Shown: positions 1 through 9,187, counted from the first letter of the stretch. The stretch: DNA of 55,715 nt from Elusimicrobiota bacterium (GCA_003482905.1 DMXM01000016.1:1-55715); one strand, 5' to 3'. The notes: generated from the sequence alone by a model not told the origin. Program-made: numbers and translations.

Positions 1-1164
1 GGCTATGTCAGGAGGTCTGGAATCATAAGAGATGTGGAAAGCTAATTTTTCGCCGCCCTCAAAATTAAGGATTATAGGGCTATCGCTATAGGAAGAAAGT
101 GGATTCTGATACTCAACGGTATGCTCATACAGCCCGGTACCGGAATTATAATTGGTCGCGGAATGGATGGACACACACGATGCGGACAAGGAGCCGATGG
201 CGTTCTTGGCGTACAGCACGTAGTCACCGGGCGGGACACCCTGAAACGTAAACGCGGCGGAAGACGCCCCATGGCCGTTATATTCCCTGACAGCCGAGGC
301 GGAATCGAAGGAGGCGGTATCTAGCGGGTCAGCAACGGTAAAAGTCGCTGGCAGCAACTTTACCAGGCCAAGGCCCCAATGCGCCCTGACGGCAAGATTG
401 AGATCATCAAGATATTCGCCGCTGCCCACTTCACGCGTTGTATGGCTGGAAACAAGAATAAGTGGTGTATAGTCCACCTGAAGCTTGCCGGTAGTGGATG
501 TGCCGGCCTTGTTCAGTGTGGTCACGTTATACTCGCCTTCGGAGAAATTCGCGCTATAACCAACCGCACCCGACTGCTCAAAATATTCCGCGGCTAGGTT
601 GATTCCGCTGGAGTCATATATCTGGAAGTCAGCGATGCCGGATTCCGGGTCAGAAGCGTAAAAAGTGGCGGTGGGACCGCGCACTATCTTTGTTGCGACA
701 TCAGTAGTGATAATAGTAGTGGAAGCGGTATAGCCAAGCCATGCGGGTTGTATCAAGGACAAGACGGGCGGGGTGCCGTCTATTCCCACTTGTATGCCTT
801 GTGCGGGATACCAGACCGGCGGATAAACGTTGGGGCTTGAAAAAACCACCTTGAATTCCAAATCGGATATGCCTGAAGGGGCGTTTTCCGCAATAGTGTA
901 ATTAATAAGGAGCTCGCCACTTGTGCCCTGGGCAAGGGAAGGATAAGAAAGCATCATCCCCCCGCTCATACCAAACCACCAAGGCTGGTTCTCATAAACA
1001 ACGTGCGGAGTGTTAATGGGATCAACACTATCAGAAGAGTTTACAACAGTAAAAGCCAACTCGCCCCTATCACCAGGCCTTAGGTAGATAGCAGAAAATA
1101 CACTATCTATTGGCTGGAAAACAAACAGCGAGATTAGAAACAACCACACCTTAAGCCTAGACAT
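1..1164 (-). CDS. Secreted Ig-like surface protein, partial (3' end outside window)
   Basis: Open frame of 388 codons with no stop; it runs off the left window edge, so the C-terminus is missing. The ATG at 1164 follows a GGGAGA ribosome site and opens a signal peptide (MSRLKVWLFLISLFVF, cleavage probably near VFSA). The mature part is rich in Ser, Thr, Gly and Tyr with beta-sandwich character. A segment around residues 125-200 (GPTATFYASDPESGIADFQI) resembles the bacterial Ig-like or cadherin-type modules of cell-surface proteins. No catalytic motif is visible. It sits upstream-to-downstream with two other exported proteins in an AT-richer block. It may be a T9SS cargo like the protein at the right edge of the window, but the C-terminal sorting domain that would show this is outside the window. 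Function unknown. Confidence 0.75.
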   Translation of the reverse strand, partial: MSRLKVWLFLISLFVFQPIDSVFSAIYLRPGDRGELAFTVVNSSDSVDPINTPHVVYENQPWWFGMSGGMMLSYPSLAQGTSGELLINYTIAENAPSGISDLEFKVVFSSPNVYPPVWYPAQGIQVGIDGTPPVLSLIQPAWLGYTASTTIITTDVATKIVRGPTATFYASDPESGIADFQIYDSSGINLAAEYFEQSGAVGYSANFSEGEYNVTTLNKAGTSTTGKLQVDYTPLILVSSHTTREVGSGEYLDDLNLAVRAHWGLGLVKLLPATFTVADPLDTASFDSASAVREYNGHGASSAAFTFQGVPPGDYVLYAKNAIGSLSASCVSIHSATNYNSGTGLYEHTVEYQNPLSSYSDSPIILNFEGGEKLAFHISYDSRPPDIA

Positions 1165-1302
1165 AAGTCTCCCAACAATCACTTTAAATTTAATTATCAG
1201 TTGATTAGTATCCGATGAAGGTATATTTACCCCACCTCACTATCCCAATTTAAATTACTATGAAATAACCTTTCCTGCTACGTGCTGTTGATCCTTGCAA
1301 AT

Positions 1303-2169
1303 CTATTTTGGCAACGGATAAATAGCTGATTTCTTTTCTTTTATGTAGTCCAATGCTTTTTGCGCTTCCTCTCGAAGAGGGTATCTCTCTCCATTCTTCA
1401 GCCGGGCTCCTCGTATTCTGTATGTATCATTTTGCGCCATATCATTCAGCAGTTTAACATCCTCCTCATCGGCGACATACTTATAAGCCGCAAGAGCCGA
1501 TTCTTTTACTTTTAAAGACCCTTCTTTAACATGTTTTTTTAGTGCCAGTTTAATTTTCTCCCGAGCCTTTCCGGAGGCCTCGTAGAGGCCGTAAGATGTG
1601 TTTGCAATGGTTTTACATGAGGGGCCTTTAACCGGATCGATATAACCCACCTCTATTTCTTTCGGCTTCGGTTCCAACATTGCTTGTAGTATTTCGGCCG
1701 CATATAGCTTTTTAGTTTCATCCCCGGACTCAAGCATACCTAAAACAGGAGGGATAGCCTCATCACCCATTCTCGCCAAAGAATCCCGAAACCCACCAAT
1801 ATGAATGTTTTTCAATAAGTACGGGATAGCGCGAGTTTCCTTTACATCGCCCACTATATAGAGTAGGTAATCGGCCGTGCTATTCGTCTCTGATTCAGCT
1901 GATTTTATTACAATAGGCTCGGGAACAACGAATTTTAAAGCATTCCACAAGGAATTTTTAATCTTAACGTCATTCCTGTATTCTGGACTAACAAGCCCAT
2001 CATTATTAACCAACAATTCATATCCCTTGAAAATCGCATCATCATTCTTAGAATTTAAATTGTTTGTTATCTCCACTCTCTTGCCAACAATCTCCTGTGA
2101 ACAGACCATTATCCCAGGGAGAAACACATATACCCATATTATTACAACCAGTATTTTATGGCACCTCAT
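1303..2169 (-). CDS. Exported HEAT-like repeat protein
   Basis: 288 residues. The frame is open further upstream to 2229, but the ATG at 2169 is preferred: AAGGAGG lies about 5 nt upstream and the protein then opens with a clean signal peptide (MRCHKILVVIIWVYVFLPG, cleavage near VCSQE). Residues about 110-180 and 215-285 contain short helical repeats (AIPYLLKNI, AIPPVLGMLESGDE, LLNDMAQNDTYRIRGARL) typical of HEAT or PBS-lyase-like scaffolds, which bind proteins rather than catalyse. There are no catalytic motifs. It begins 22 nt after the stop of the upstream M15-domain gene, so the two are probably co-transcribed. Codon use is AT-richer than in the rest of the window. The exact role is unknown. 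Confidence 0.75.
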   Translation of the reverse strand: MRCHKILVVIIWVYVFLPGIMVCSQEIVGKRVEITNNLNSKNDDAIFKGYELLVNNDGLVSPEYRNDVKIKNSLWNALKFVVPEPIVIKSAESETNSTADYLLYIVGDVKETRAIPYLLKNIHIGGFRDSLARMGDEAIPPVLGMLESGDETKKLYAAEILQAMLEPKPKEIEVGYIDPVKGPSCKTIANTSYGLYEASGKAREKIKLALKKHVKEGSLKVKESALAAYKYVADEEDVKLLNDMAQNDTYRIRGARLKNGERYPLREEAQKALDYIKEKKSAIYPLPK

Positions 2170-2191
2170 AAATCCTCCTTTTTTGCAAACA

Positions 2192-4210
2192 TCACCATCC
2201 TGCATGCCCATGACGATAACTTGTGACACGCCTTAAAAATTCGTTTTGCTTTGGGCATTTTACATTTATCATTATCGGAAGTTTAAATTCGGTATAAGCA
2301 GAGAGATCCCCATTGTTTACCCGACAATTGAGTTGATCATACAGTAAATATTCGGTTGCCCCCTGGTTTTGTGATTGTTTCCAGACGGTCCAATTATCAT
2401 TAGACGAGTTTATGCCTTCTTGCTGGTAATCCAATGCCCGCCCAAGCATATGTATAGAGTTGTACTCTCCCCCCACGTTTGGATCCTTGTTCCCAATCGG
2501 GCATCTATATCCAGAGTTCGGCCTTAAAATAACACCAAACGGTCCAACCGCATTACCAAGCGCAATCGCTTTGGAATTTAGATATTTTAAAATATGCCAG
2601 TCATGCCTTGATGTTTCGAATCCTGGAGACACCAACAATCCAGGGAATGCCGGCAAATCCATGTCAAAACTTGTCCTAGGCAGGCTATAGGTCGTAGCCA
2701 AATCAACATATTCCTGTCTCAATGTGTCAAGGTTGTCTTGAGAAATCGTTTTCCAAGAAGGGCTATGATACTTCTGTGTCTCTCCTTCATATTCATATTC
2801 CAATCTTGGGAACGCTGTGTACGAGAGAGGCGCTCCACGGCCATCTTTGTATACCGGTATCGGTGGTATTCGCGTATAAAACCGAGATGGATTACCGACC
2901 AATGCAGGAACAGGATTCCCGCTCACACCATTAGCCCCGAAGACATCCCATTTTACATATGGAGACAATGTCCCCGTAATCCTATATGGAGTTATTTCTG
3001 CCGACACTCCAATAACATCCTCACCTGTTTTTGTGATAAAACTATTAGTGTCTTCGCTCCTGGCAATATTCCGTATATCTTTTGCATGTATCGTATAGCT
3101 CGTGAAATCCATTTTCCCTAAATAAAGCCGTTTCGTATACCCAACAGTCACTTGCGCCATACCGACCCTGTCCACCTTATCTTTTGCATATGCTTTGATA
3201 GCGAATCTTCCGCTTCGCAAATCGTTTTTAGTCAGCCCTATGTATTCCCAGCTTCCTGTTTTACCTACCGGTGCCACTACACTGATAATAGCAGCTCCCG
3301 CCTGCCACCCACTACCGTTCCAATATCTATCAGCATCCATGTCCCTGATAACAAGCCACATTTTAGCTATCCCAATGTCATCACTGGCATATCCTCTTAT
3401 TACTGGGCGTGTCGGGTCGGACCATGCGTTGGCATATGTTGACGGTTCATCAATCGTAACCAAAGGCACACTACAGTCAACATATATCGAATGTTTAATC
3501 TCCTCTGTATTGCCGACAGCATCATATAAATTCAGGGTTATCTCCTGAAGCGTATCTACACAACGCCCTACGGCTGAAACGGGCAGTTCCCATGAAGCAT
3601 TACGAGAGTCGGCCCTGTCGTAATACAAATAGCCGCCATCATCCTGCCTCGGCAGGTCTCCAAGAAATGAGTAATACTGTGACCCGGCTGAAATCGCCCA
3701 CAACTGATAGTCGTCGGTTGCCTCGCCGGTAATCATATCATCAGATTTCACAATTGCACCGCTCTCCGGGAAGGAAATGGTCCCCTGCGGTTTAGCAATA
3801 TCCACTAAAATGGAATAATTGACCGCCTCAGACACGCGCGGTAGCACACAACCGGATTCCGGAGTCATTTGCAAATTAGAGGTATAGGTTACAGCCCCAG
3901 TAATTAAACCGCCCTGGGAAGTTGAACACCCCCATGTATGATCACCACCACACTCTCCAACACCACCTGTTATACAGCCATATCCACAACCCTCTGTAGT
4001 ACCCCCAAAAGTTCCCGAAGAGTACTGTATATACCTTGGATACTGCCCTGCGGGGCTAACAGTTATCTTTGATGCCAAACAGCAATAATCTGATGGCTCA
4101 TACGGAGGACATCCCGCCGCCAATAAAATGGCCTCCCCCTGAACAAAGTAAAGAAGCAATAATAATCTGGAACAGCTAGAAAGTTTTTTTGTTAATTTAT
4201 GAGAATTCAT
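2192..4210 (-). CDS. Secreted Ig-like protein with C-terminal M15-type zinc peptidase domain
   Basis: 672 residues from the ATG at 4210, preceded by AAGGGG; an upstream in-frame ATG at 4243 would only add 11 residues before the signal peptide (LLLLLYFVQGEAILLAAG). The middle (about 140-360) holds repeated Ig-like modules (PQGTISFPESGAIVKSDD; SVPLVTIDEPSTYANAWSD). The last about 150 residues carry the hallmarks of peptidase family M15, the D-Ala-D-Ala carboxypeptidase or VanY-like group: NSGYRCP, then SIHMLGRALDYQ (S-x-H-x-x-G-x-A-x-D, two zinc ligands), then a terminal HGHAGW supplying the third His. The likely role is cleavage of peptidoglycan stem peptides or another extracellular peptide, with the Ig modules giving reach or binding. 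The assignment rests on motifs only. The gene is AT-richer than most of the window. Confidence 0.7.
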   Translation of the reverse strand: MNSHKLTKKLSSCSRLLLLLYFVQGEAILLAAGCPPYEPSDYCCLASKITVSPAGQYPRYIQYSSGTFGGTTEGCGYGCITGGVGECGGDHTWGCSTSQGGLITGAVTYTSNLQMTPESGCVLPRVSEAVNYSILVDIAKPQGTISFPESGAIVKSDDMITGEATDDYQLWAISAGSQYYSFLGDLPRQDDGGYLYYDRADSRNASWELPVSAVGRCVDTLQEITLNLYDAVGNTEEIKHSIYVDCSVPLVTIDEPSTYANAWSDPTRPVIRGYASDDIGIAKMWLVIRDMDADRYWNGSGWQAGAAIISVVAPVGKTGSWEYIGLTKNDLRSGRFAIKAYAKDKVDRVGMAQVTVGYTKRLYLGKMDFTSYTIHAKDIRNIARSEDTNSFITKTGEDVIGVSAEITPYRITGTLSPYVKWDVFGANGVSGNPVPALVGNPSRFYTRIPPIPVYKDGRGAPLSYTAFPRLEYEYEGETQKYHSPSWKTISQDNLDTLRQEYVDLATTYSLPRTSFDMDLPAFPGLLVSPGFETSRHDWHILKYLNSKAIALGNAVGPFGVILRPNSGYRCPIGNKDPNVGGEYNSIHMLGRALDYQQEGINSSNDNWTVWKQSQNQGATEYLLYDQLNCRVNNGDLSAYTEFKLPIMINVKCPKQNEFLRRVTSYRHGHAGW

Positions 4211-4337
4211 CCCAAACCCCTTAAAATTGTCACATCGGCACATTTATCAATATTCACCATGTATGGTGATGCCCAAAACTAGACGTGGCAACACCACAGC
4301 CAGACAAAGTATAGAAGAGCAACGGCAGAATGTCAAA

Positions 4338-4349
4338 CACGCGCGCGTG
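4338..4349 (-). terminator. Possible weak terminator palindrome
   Basis: The self-complementary CACGCGCGCGTG lies 60 bases downstream of the stop of the response-regulator gene at 4410. On the minus strand it is followed only by TTTGAC, so the U-tract is poor. The surrounding spacer (4211-4409) has no gene I can support. Confidence 0.25.
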
Positions 4350-4409
4350 AGCGTTTTTGGGGATTTACGACGGGGCAGGCTTTGGCAGACTTGATTTCAG
4401 AAGCCCGCG

Positions 4410-5117
4410 TCAGGCGGCGTCTTTGCTTCTTGCCCTGGGCTGCACATAGCCCCAGCCGCTGCCTGCTTTTGATCTTACCCTGTGGCCGAGCTGTGCGCCA
4501 AGTCTGCTGCGCAGCCGGTGAGCCAGGCCCCTTATGGCGTCAGGCTTATCAGTTTCCCCGTTAACCCCGTAAATATGCCGCAAAATATTGGTTTCGTTCA
4601 CAAAATCCGGGCTTTTCTCCACAAGAAGGCTGAACAGTCGGAATTGCTCCCGCGACAATACAGTAACCAGTTTTGAGTCCCTGAATACCTGCAGATCGCT
4701 GCCAATAAGGCGGATGTCTCCGTTCCGTATTATTCCGTGGTCCAAGTCTACACGCCGCAGCAGGCTTTCCACCATGGCCAGAAGTCTATCAAGAGACCAG
4801 CCTTTGAGGAAGAAACCATCAACCTTGTACTCATGGAGGGAGACAAGTTCTTTTTGAGCTTCCCCGGTCACCATTATTATCGGGGTTTTACGCAGGTCGG
4901 CGTCCGCCCTTATTTGAAAAGCCACCGCGCAGCCATCCATGTCCGGCATGTTAAAATCCAGCAGTACGCAGTCCGGCCGGTGCCGCCGCAGCATTTCCAT
5001 GCCCTCTACGCAGGTCATAGCTTTTAACGTCGCGTAATTACAGCATTGGAAATACCTGGCCGTTGTACTAAGCCAAGTCCTAACATCATCTATAAGAAGT
5101 ATTGTTCGCTGTTGCAT
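4410..5117 (-). CDS. OmpR/PhoB-type response regulator
   Basis: 235 residues. The ATG at 5117 follows AAGGGG with 6-nt spacing; the in-frame TTG at 5123 is less likely. The N-terminal receiver domain (1-115) has the acidic pair D10-D11, phospho-acceptor D54 in LLDFNMPDMDG, T84 and K105. Residues about 130-228 form a winged-helix Trans_reg_C DNA-binding domain (LSREQFRLFSLLVEKSP; GLAHRLRSRLG; GSGWGYV). It should be a phosphorylation-controlled transcription factor. No histidine kinase is adjacent, so the partner is elsewhere. It stands alone, divergent from the glycan cluster starting at 5213, which makes that cluster a candidate target (inference). Confidence 0.9.
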   Translation of the reverse strand: MQQRTILLIDDVRTWLSTTARYFQCCNYATLKAMTCVEGMEMLRRHRPDCVLLDFNMPDMDGCAVAFQIRADADLRKTPIIMVTGEAQKELVSLHEYKVDGFFLKGWSLDRLLAMVESLLRRVDLDHGIIRNGDIRLIGSDLQVFRDSKLVTVLSREQFRLFSLLVEKSPDFVNETNILRHIYGVNGETDKPDAIRGLAHRLRSRLGAQLGHRVRSKAGSGWGYVQPRARSKDAA

Positions 5118-5212
5118 TCCCAACCCCTTGTTGAAAAACAGTAATTGTGATTATACAAGATTGCATGGGAGCACCAAAAGAGGATATCATATAGATAATA
5201 ATAGGGGAAAAC

Positions 5213-6172
5213 ATGTATAGAGACAAAAAGATATCACTGGTTATACCGGCTTACAATGAAGAGAAGCTTATAGTGCACACCCTTGCCGGGGTGCCGGCGC
5301 TTATAGACAAGGTTTATGTGGTGGACGACGCCAGCCCGGACAACCAGGCAGCCGTGATAACGGAACTGGCCCGGAAAGACCCGCGCATAACCCTGCTGCG
5401 CCATACCGTTAACCAGGGCCCCGGCGCCGGGATCATAACCGGCTACCTGCAGTCCGCCGCCGACGGCTACGATATAGCCATGGTGGTGGGCGGCGACAAC
5501 CAGATGCAGTTGGCCGAGGCCGCCAACTTCCTGGACCCGCTTATAGACGGCAAGGCCGACTACGCCAAGGGCAACCGCTTTCTGGACTCCAAACTGGAGG
5601 ACACGCTTTCAAAAATGCCCAGGCTGCGCCTGTTCGCCAACTGGCTGATAACCGCGCTTACAAAAATAGCCTCCGGCTACTACAAGACCATGGACGTAGT
5701 GGACGGCTATACCGCCATAACAAAGAAAGCCATAGAGACCGTTAATTGGAACCGCGCCTGGAAGGGCTACGGCTACCCCATGGACTTCCTGGTGCGCCTG
5801 AACGCCTACAGCCTGCGCCTGATAGACATCCCCCGCACGGCGGTCTACCTGCCCGGCGAGCGCCAGAGCCAGATAAAGGGCTTTAACTACGCCATGAAGG
5901 TATCGCCCATGCTGGTGAAGAATTTCTTCTGGCGGATCAACTTCAAATACATGTACCGGGACTTCCACCCGCTGGTCTTCTTCTACTACCTGGCGCTGTT
6001 GCTGCTGCCGCTGGGCCTGCTTAACGGAGCCTACCTTGTTTACGACAAAGTGTTTTGCGGCGGTTTCGCCGTTACCGCACCGCGCTCCATATTGGTGGCG
6101 CTGATGATAATCTCCGGCATACAGTTTTTGCTGTTCGCCATGCTGTTCGACATGGAGCAGGGGCAGAAATGA
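5213..6172 (+). CDS. GT2 glycosyltransferase, dolichol-phosphate-mannose-synthase type
   Basis: 319 residues, with SD AGGGGA 6 nt before the ATG. The GT-A fold is marked by SLVIPAYNEE (residues 8-17), VVDDASPD with D39-D40, and VVGGDNQ with D96 in the nucleotide-sugar/metal region. The C-terminal about 60 residues form two hydrophobic segments, as in membrane-anchored polyprenyl-phosphate glycosyltransferases. The probable reaction is transfer of a sugar from an NDP- or GDP-sugar to undecaprenyl phosphate at the inner face of the inner membrane. The next gene is a GT39-type enzyme that would use such a lipid-linked sugar outside, and the stop overlaps its start as ATGA, which supports a functional pair. 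Sugar specificity cannot be read from the sequence. Confidence 0.88.
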   Translation: MYRDKKISLVIPAYNEEKLIVHTLAGVPALIDKVYVVDDASPDNQAAVITELARKDPRITLLRHTVNQGPGAGIITGYLQSAADGYDIAMVVGGDNQMQLAEAANFLDPLIDGKADYAKGNRFLDSKLEDTLSKMPRLRLFANWLITALTKIASGYYKTMDVVDGYTAITKKAIETVNWNRAWKGYGYPMDFLVRLNAYSLRLIDIPRTAVYLPGERQSQIKGFNYAMKVSPMLVKNFFWRINFKYMYRDFHPLVFFYYLALLLLPLGLLNGAYLVYDKVFCGGFAVTAPRSILVALMIISGIQFLLFAMLFDMEQGQK

Positions 6173-7398
6173 TTAAAAAGATAACTGAATGGTTTGATAT
6201 CGAGAAGAACTTCCTGCTGGCCTGGCTGGGCCTCGCCTTACTGCTGCGCCTGGCTTTCGTGATAAAGACCGGCTCCGGCGGCATCTCTCCGGACGCCGGG
6301 GACTGGATGAACACCGCCTGGTCGGTGGCCACGGGGCAGGGGTTCGGCGGCTCGTGGCGGCCGCCAGGCTACGTTTTTTACCTGGCCGGTGTTTTCCTGG
6401 TTTTCGGCAAGTCGGTTATAGCCGTAAAGCTGCTTAATGCCCTGCTGGGCACGGCCACCGCCCTGCTGGCCTACCATACGGCTAAACTGCTTTTTAGCCA
6501 GAGGACGGCCCGCATAACGGCGGCGCTCATAAGCTTCTACCCTTATTTCATAGCCTATACCGGCGACGCCCTGAGCGAGACCTTCCTGACATTCATGCTG
6601 GCCGCCGCGGTTTACCTCATAGCCAGGACCGCTTCAAAACCCTCCTGGGGCAATATCGCCGTCACCGGGATATTTATCGGCCTGACCGGGCTTACAAAAT
6701 CCACCACGCTGCCTTTCTTTATGTTGGCCTGCGCCTGGCTCTGGTGGCGGGCAGGCCTGCGCGCCGGGTTCATGGTGGGCGTCTTCACCCTGCTGACCAT
6801 AGCGCCCTGGACCCTCAGGAATTATTTCCACTACGACAAATCATACATCATGCCGGTAAGCACACCCTGGTACAGCCTGTACGGCGCCTCCTGCGACGAG
6901 GCGCTCTGGCCGGAGACCCTGCCGGAGCTGGACACCCCCCCCACCGACGAACTGAACGCCCTGGCTATCCCCAAGGACTGGGGCTATGTGGCCAGCCTGC
7001 CGCTGCCCGAGCGCGACAAGTACTGCAAAGAGAAAGCACTGGCCTGGCTGAAGGCCAACCCGGAGAAGTTCCGCCTGCTCGTCTACAAAAGGTTCCTGCA
7101 TTTCTGGCGGCTTTACCCAATGATGGCCTGGCGGTGGCAGAAACATCTGGCCATGGCCACGTCCGGGATATATATACCGCTTTGCGTGATAGGCCTGGCG
7201 CTCGCTTGGCGCAAATTCCGCGGCACCTCGCTGATAATAGCGCTGTTCGCGGCCTACACGGCGGTACACCTTTTCTTTGTGGTGACGCTGCGCTACCGGG
7301 TGCCGATGGATACTTTTGTGATCATGATGGCCGCTTTAGCCCTGGACGAAGCCCTGTCCAGGCTGAAGCCCGGGCGGGCCGAGCGGGCCCCGCTTTGA
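6169..7398 (+). CDS. GT39-type integral membrane glycosyltransferase (PMT/ArnT-like)
   Basis: 409 residues from ATG 6169, which overlaps the previous stop (ATGA); the frame is open further upstream but that part is inside the GT2 gene. Nine or more hydrophobic helices are predicted. The first periplasmic loop has an acidic motif (SPDAGDWMNTAW, residues about 38-49) at the place where GT39 enzymes keep the catalytic Asp, followed by SWRPPGYVFYLAG. These enzymes transfer a sugar from a polyprenyl-phosphate donor to protein or lipid on the periplasmic side. The adjacent DPM-like GT2 would supply the donor. The acceptor is unknown; lipid A or surface protein are both possible. Confidence 0.82.
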   Translation: MIKKITEWFDIEKNFLLAWLGLALLLRLAFVIKTGSGGISPDAGDWMNTAWSVATGQGFGGSWRPPGYVFYLAGVFLVFGKSVIAVKLLNALLGTATALLAYHTAKLLFSQRTARITAALISFYPYFIAYTGDALSETFLTFMLAAAVYLIARTASKPSWGNIAVTGIFIGLTGLTKSTTLPFFMLACAWLWWRAGLRAGFMVGVFTLLTIAPWTLRNYFHYDKSYIMPVSTPWYSLYGASCDEALWPETLPELDTPPTDELNALAIPKDWGYVASLPLPERDKYCKEKALAWLKANPEKFRLLVYKRFLHFWRLYPMMAWRWQKHLAMATSGIYIPLCVIGLALAWRKFRGTSLIIALFAAYTAVHLFFVVTLRYRVPMDTFVIMMAALALDEALSRLKPGRAERAPL

Positions 7399-7430
7399 AT
7401 CGGTCCGGCAAAAAATAATAAGATACTTCT

Positions 7431-8465
7431 ATGAAAATAATAGTCACCGGCGGCTGCGGTTTTCTGGGTTCGCACGTCTGCGAGTTCTACGTGAAGAAAG
7501 GCGCGCAGGTCATAGCTTACGACAATATGACCAAACACGAGCTGGCCAGGACCGGCTTCGCGGCCGAAGAGGCCAGGAACCATAACTGGGACTACCTCAG
7601 GAATATCGGCGTAAAAATGGTAAAGGCGGACGTCAGGAACCTGGAAGAGCTGGCGGACAACGCCGCCGGCTGCGACTACATAGTGCACACCGCCGCCCAG
7701 CCCGCCATGACCATAAGCTGGGAAAACCCCCTGCTGGACGCCACCACCAACGTAATGGGGACCTTTAATGTGCTGGAAGCGGCCCGAAAGCTCAAGATCC
7801 CGGCCGCCTGCTGCGCCACCATCCATATATACGGCAACAAGATAAACGAAGAACTGACGGAATCCCCCGACAGGTACGTGCGTGAACCGGCGGCCATAGA
7901 CGAGAACTACCAGATCCTTCAGGGCGTGCTGACGCCGCTGCACGCTTCCAAAGCGGCCGGCGATATATACATCAGGGCCTACATCGACACCTACAAGCTG
8001 GAAGCCGCCAGTTTCCGTCTGTCGGGCATCTACGGCACCCGCCAGTTCGGCGGGGAAGATCACGGTTGGGTGGCCAATTTCGCCATCCGCAGCGCTATCT
8101 CGCAGCCCATAACTATTTTCGGCACGGGCAGGCAGGTGCGCGACATCATATACGCCACAGACGTCTGCGAGGCTTTCGACGCCTTCTACAAGACGCGCAA
8201 GCCCGGCGTTTACAACATAGGCGGCGGGCAAGCCACGGCCATCTCCCTGCTTAATTGCGTGGACATTATAGCCAAAATAACCGGCGCGCGGCCGCATGTA
8301 GACATGGCCCCGGACAGGCACGGGGATCTCCGTTATTTCATCTGCGACACCTCCAAAGCCGAAAAGGGTCTGGGCTGGAAGCCGAAAGTGATGCCCGAAC
8401 AGGGCATAGGCCTGCTTATAGACTGGATCAAAGAGAACAAGGGGATCTTTAAAGCCAAAGGCTGA
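7431..8465 (+). CDS. NAD-dependent sugar epimerase/dehydratase-like SDR (CDP-paratose 2-epimerase-like), catalytic Tyr missing
   Basis: 344 residues, extended SDR fold. The N-terminal Rossmann motif is TGGCGFLGS (residues 6-14), with YDNMTKHE after beta2 and HTAAQPA near residue 86. RLSGIYGTRQFGGEDHGW and GTGRQVRDIIYATDV match CDP-paratose/CDP-tyvelose 2-epimerases. Thr130 (ATIHIYG) sits at the catalytic Ser/Thr position, but the usual YxxxK reads L170-H-A-S-K174: the catalytic Tyr is Leu. This may mean another acid/base residue (H171 is adjacent), a different reaction, or a binding role. It begins 32 nt after the GT39 gene and is followed 5 nt later by a nucleotidyltransferase, consistent with an NDP-sugar supply module. 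Confidence 0.82.
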   Translation: MKIIVTGGCGFLGSHVCEFYVKKGAQVIAYDNMTKHELARTGFAAEEARNHNWDYLRNIGVKMVKADVRNLEELADNAAGCDYIVHTAAQPAMTISWENPLLDATTNVMGTFNVLEAARKLKIPAACCATIHIYGNKINEELTESPDRYVREPAAIDENYQILQGVLTPLHASKAAGDIYIRAYIDTYKLEAASFRLSGIYGTRQFGGEDHGWVANFAIRSAISQPITIFGTGRQVRDIIYATDVCEAFDAFYKTRKPGVYNIGGGQATAISLLNCVDIIAKITGARPHVDMAPDRHGDLRYFICDTSKAEKGLGWKPKVMPEQGIGLLIDWIKENKGIFKAKG

Positions 8466-8470
8466 AAACC

Positions 8471-9187
8471 ATGAAAGCCCTTATACTTGCGGGCGGCAGG
8501 GGAAAGCGCCTGGCCAACCTGTCCGAAAACAGCAACAAGTGCATGCTCAGGATAAACGGCAGGCACGTCATAGAGTACAGCCTGGACAACGCCGTCGACG
8601 CCGGGGTCGAGGAGATAGTTCTGGTGGTGGGCTACCGGGCCGAGGAAATAATTAACCATTTCGGGATCTCCTACCGCGGCAAAACCATCAAATACGTGAT
8701 CCAGGCGGAGCAGAAAGGCCTTGTGCACGCCATAGAATGCGCTCAATCGGCCGTGGCCGGGGCGGATTTTATGCTGCTGCTGGGCGACGAGATACTGAAG
8801 AAACCCCGGCACAGGGAGATGATTGAATACTTCTCGCGCAACAATGCCTTCGTCGTGTGCGGCATACTCAAGGTGGACGACAGGGAACGGATAAAAAAAA
8901 CCTACACCCTGGTAAAAGACGCCGACGACATCGTCTACAGGCTTGTGGAAAAGCCGCACACCCCCCTCAACGACTATATGGGCACCGGCGACTGCGTGTT
9001 CAGGAACGCCATTTATAACTACATAAAGTTCACCCCCCTTCACCACGAAAGGAACGAGAAAGAGCTCCCTGACCTCATACAAAGCGCCATCGACGCGGGC
9101 GAGAGCGTGCGCTCATTCTTTATTTGCGAGGACTATACCAATATTAATTCCAAAGACGACATCGACCGGGATTTTACCGTAGGCTGA
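8471..9187 (+). CDS. NTP-transferase family nucleotidyltransferase (NDP-sugar synthase)
   Basis: 238 residues. It opens with LILAGGRGKRL (the GxGxRL nucleotide-binding signature, with Lys where Thr is common), then KCMLRINGRHVIEYSL, where the Lys binds phosphate. LLLGDEIL holds the metal-binding Asp and RLVEKP is the second conserved Lys segment. The family couples an NTP to a sugar-1-phosphate (or choline-phosphate) and releases PPi. Length matches the short single-domain members such as RfbF or LicC rather than bifunctional GlmU. Sitting 5 nt behind the epimerase-like gene, it probably makes the activated sugar that this cluster polymerises. Base and sugar specificity are not decidable here. 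Confidence 0.85.
   Translation: MKALILAGGRGKRLANLSENSNKCMLRINGRHVIEYSLDNAVDAGVEEIVLVVGYRAEEIINHFGISYRGKTIKYVIQAEQKGLVHAIECAQSAVAGADFMLLLGDEILKKPRHREMIEYFSRNNAFVVCGILKVDDRERIKKTYTLVKDADDIVYRLVEKPHTPLNDYMGTGDCVFRNAIYNYIKFTPLHHERNEKELPDLIQSAIDAGESVRSFFICEDYTNINSKDDIDRDFTVG

Noticed and set aside
6055..6168. Longer N-terminus for the GT39-type gene
   Set aside because: The extension lies inside the GT2 gene and is Arg-rich with no membrane segment; ATG 6169 gives the usual ATGA overlap.
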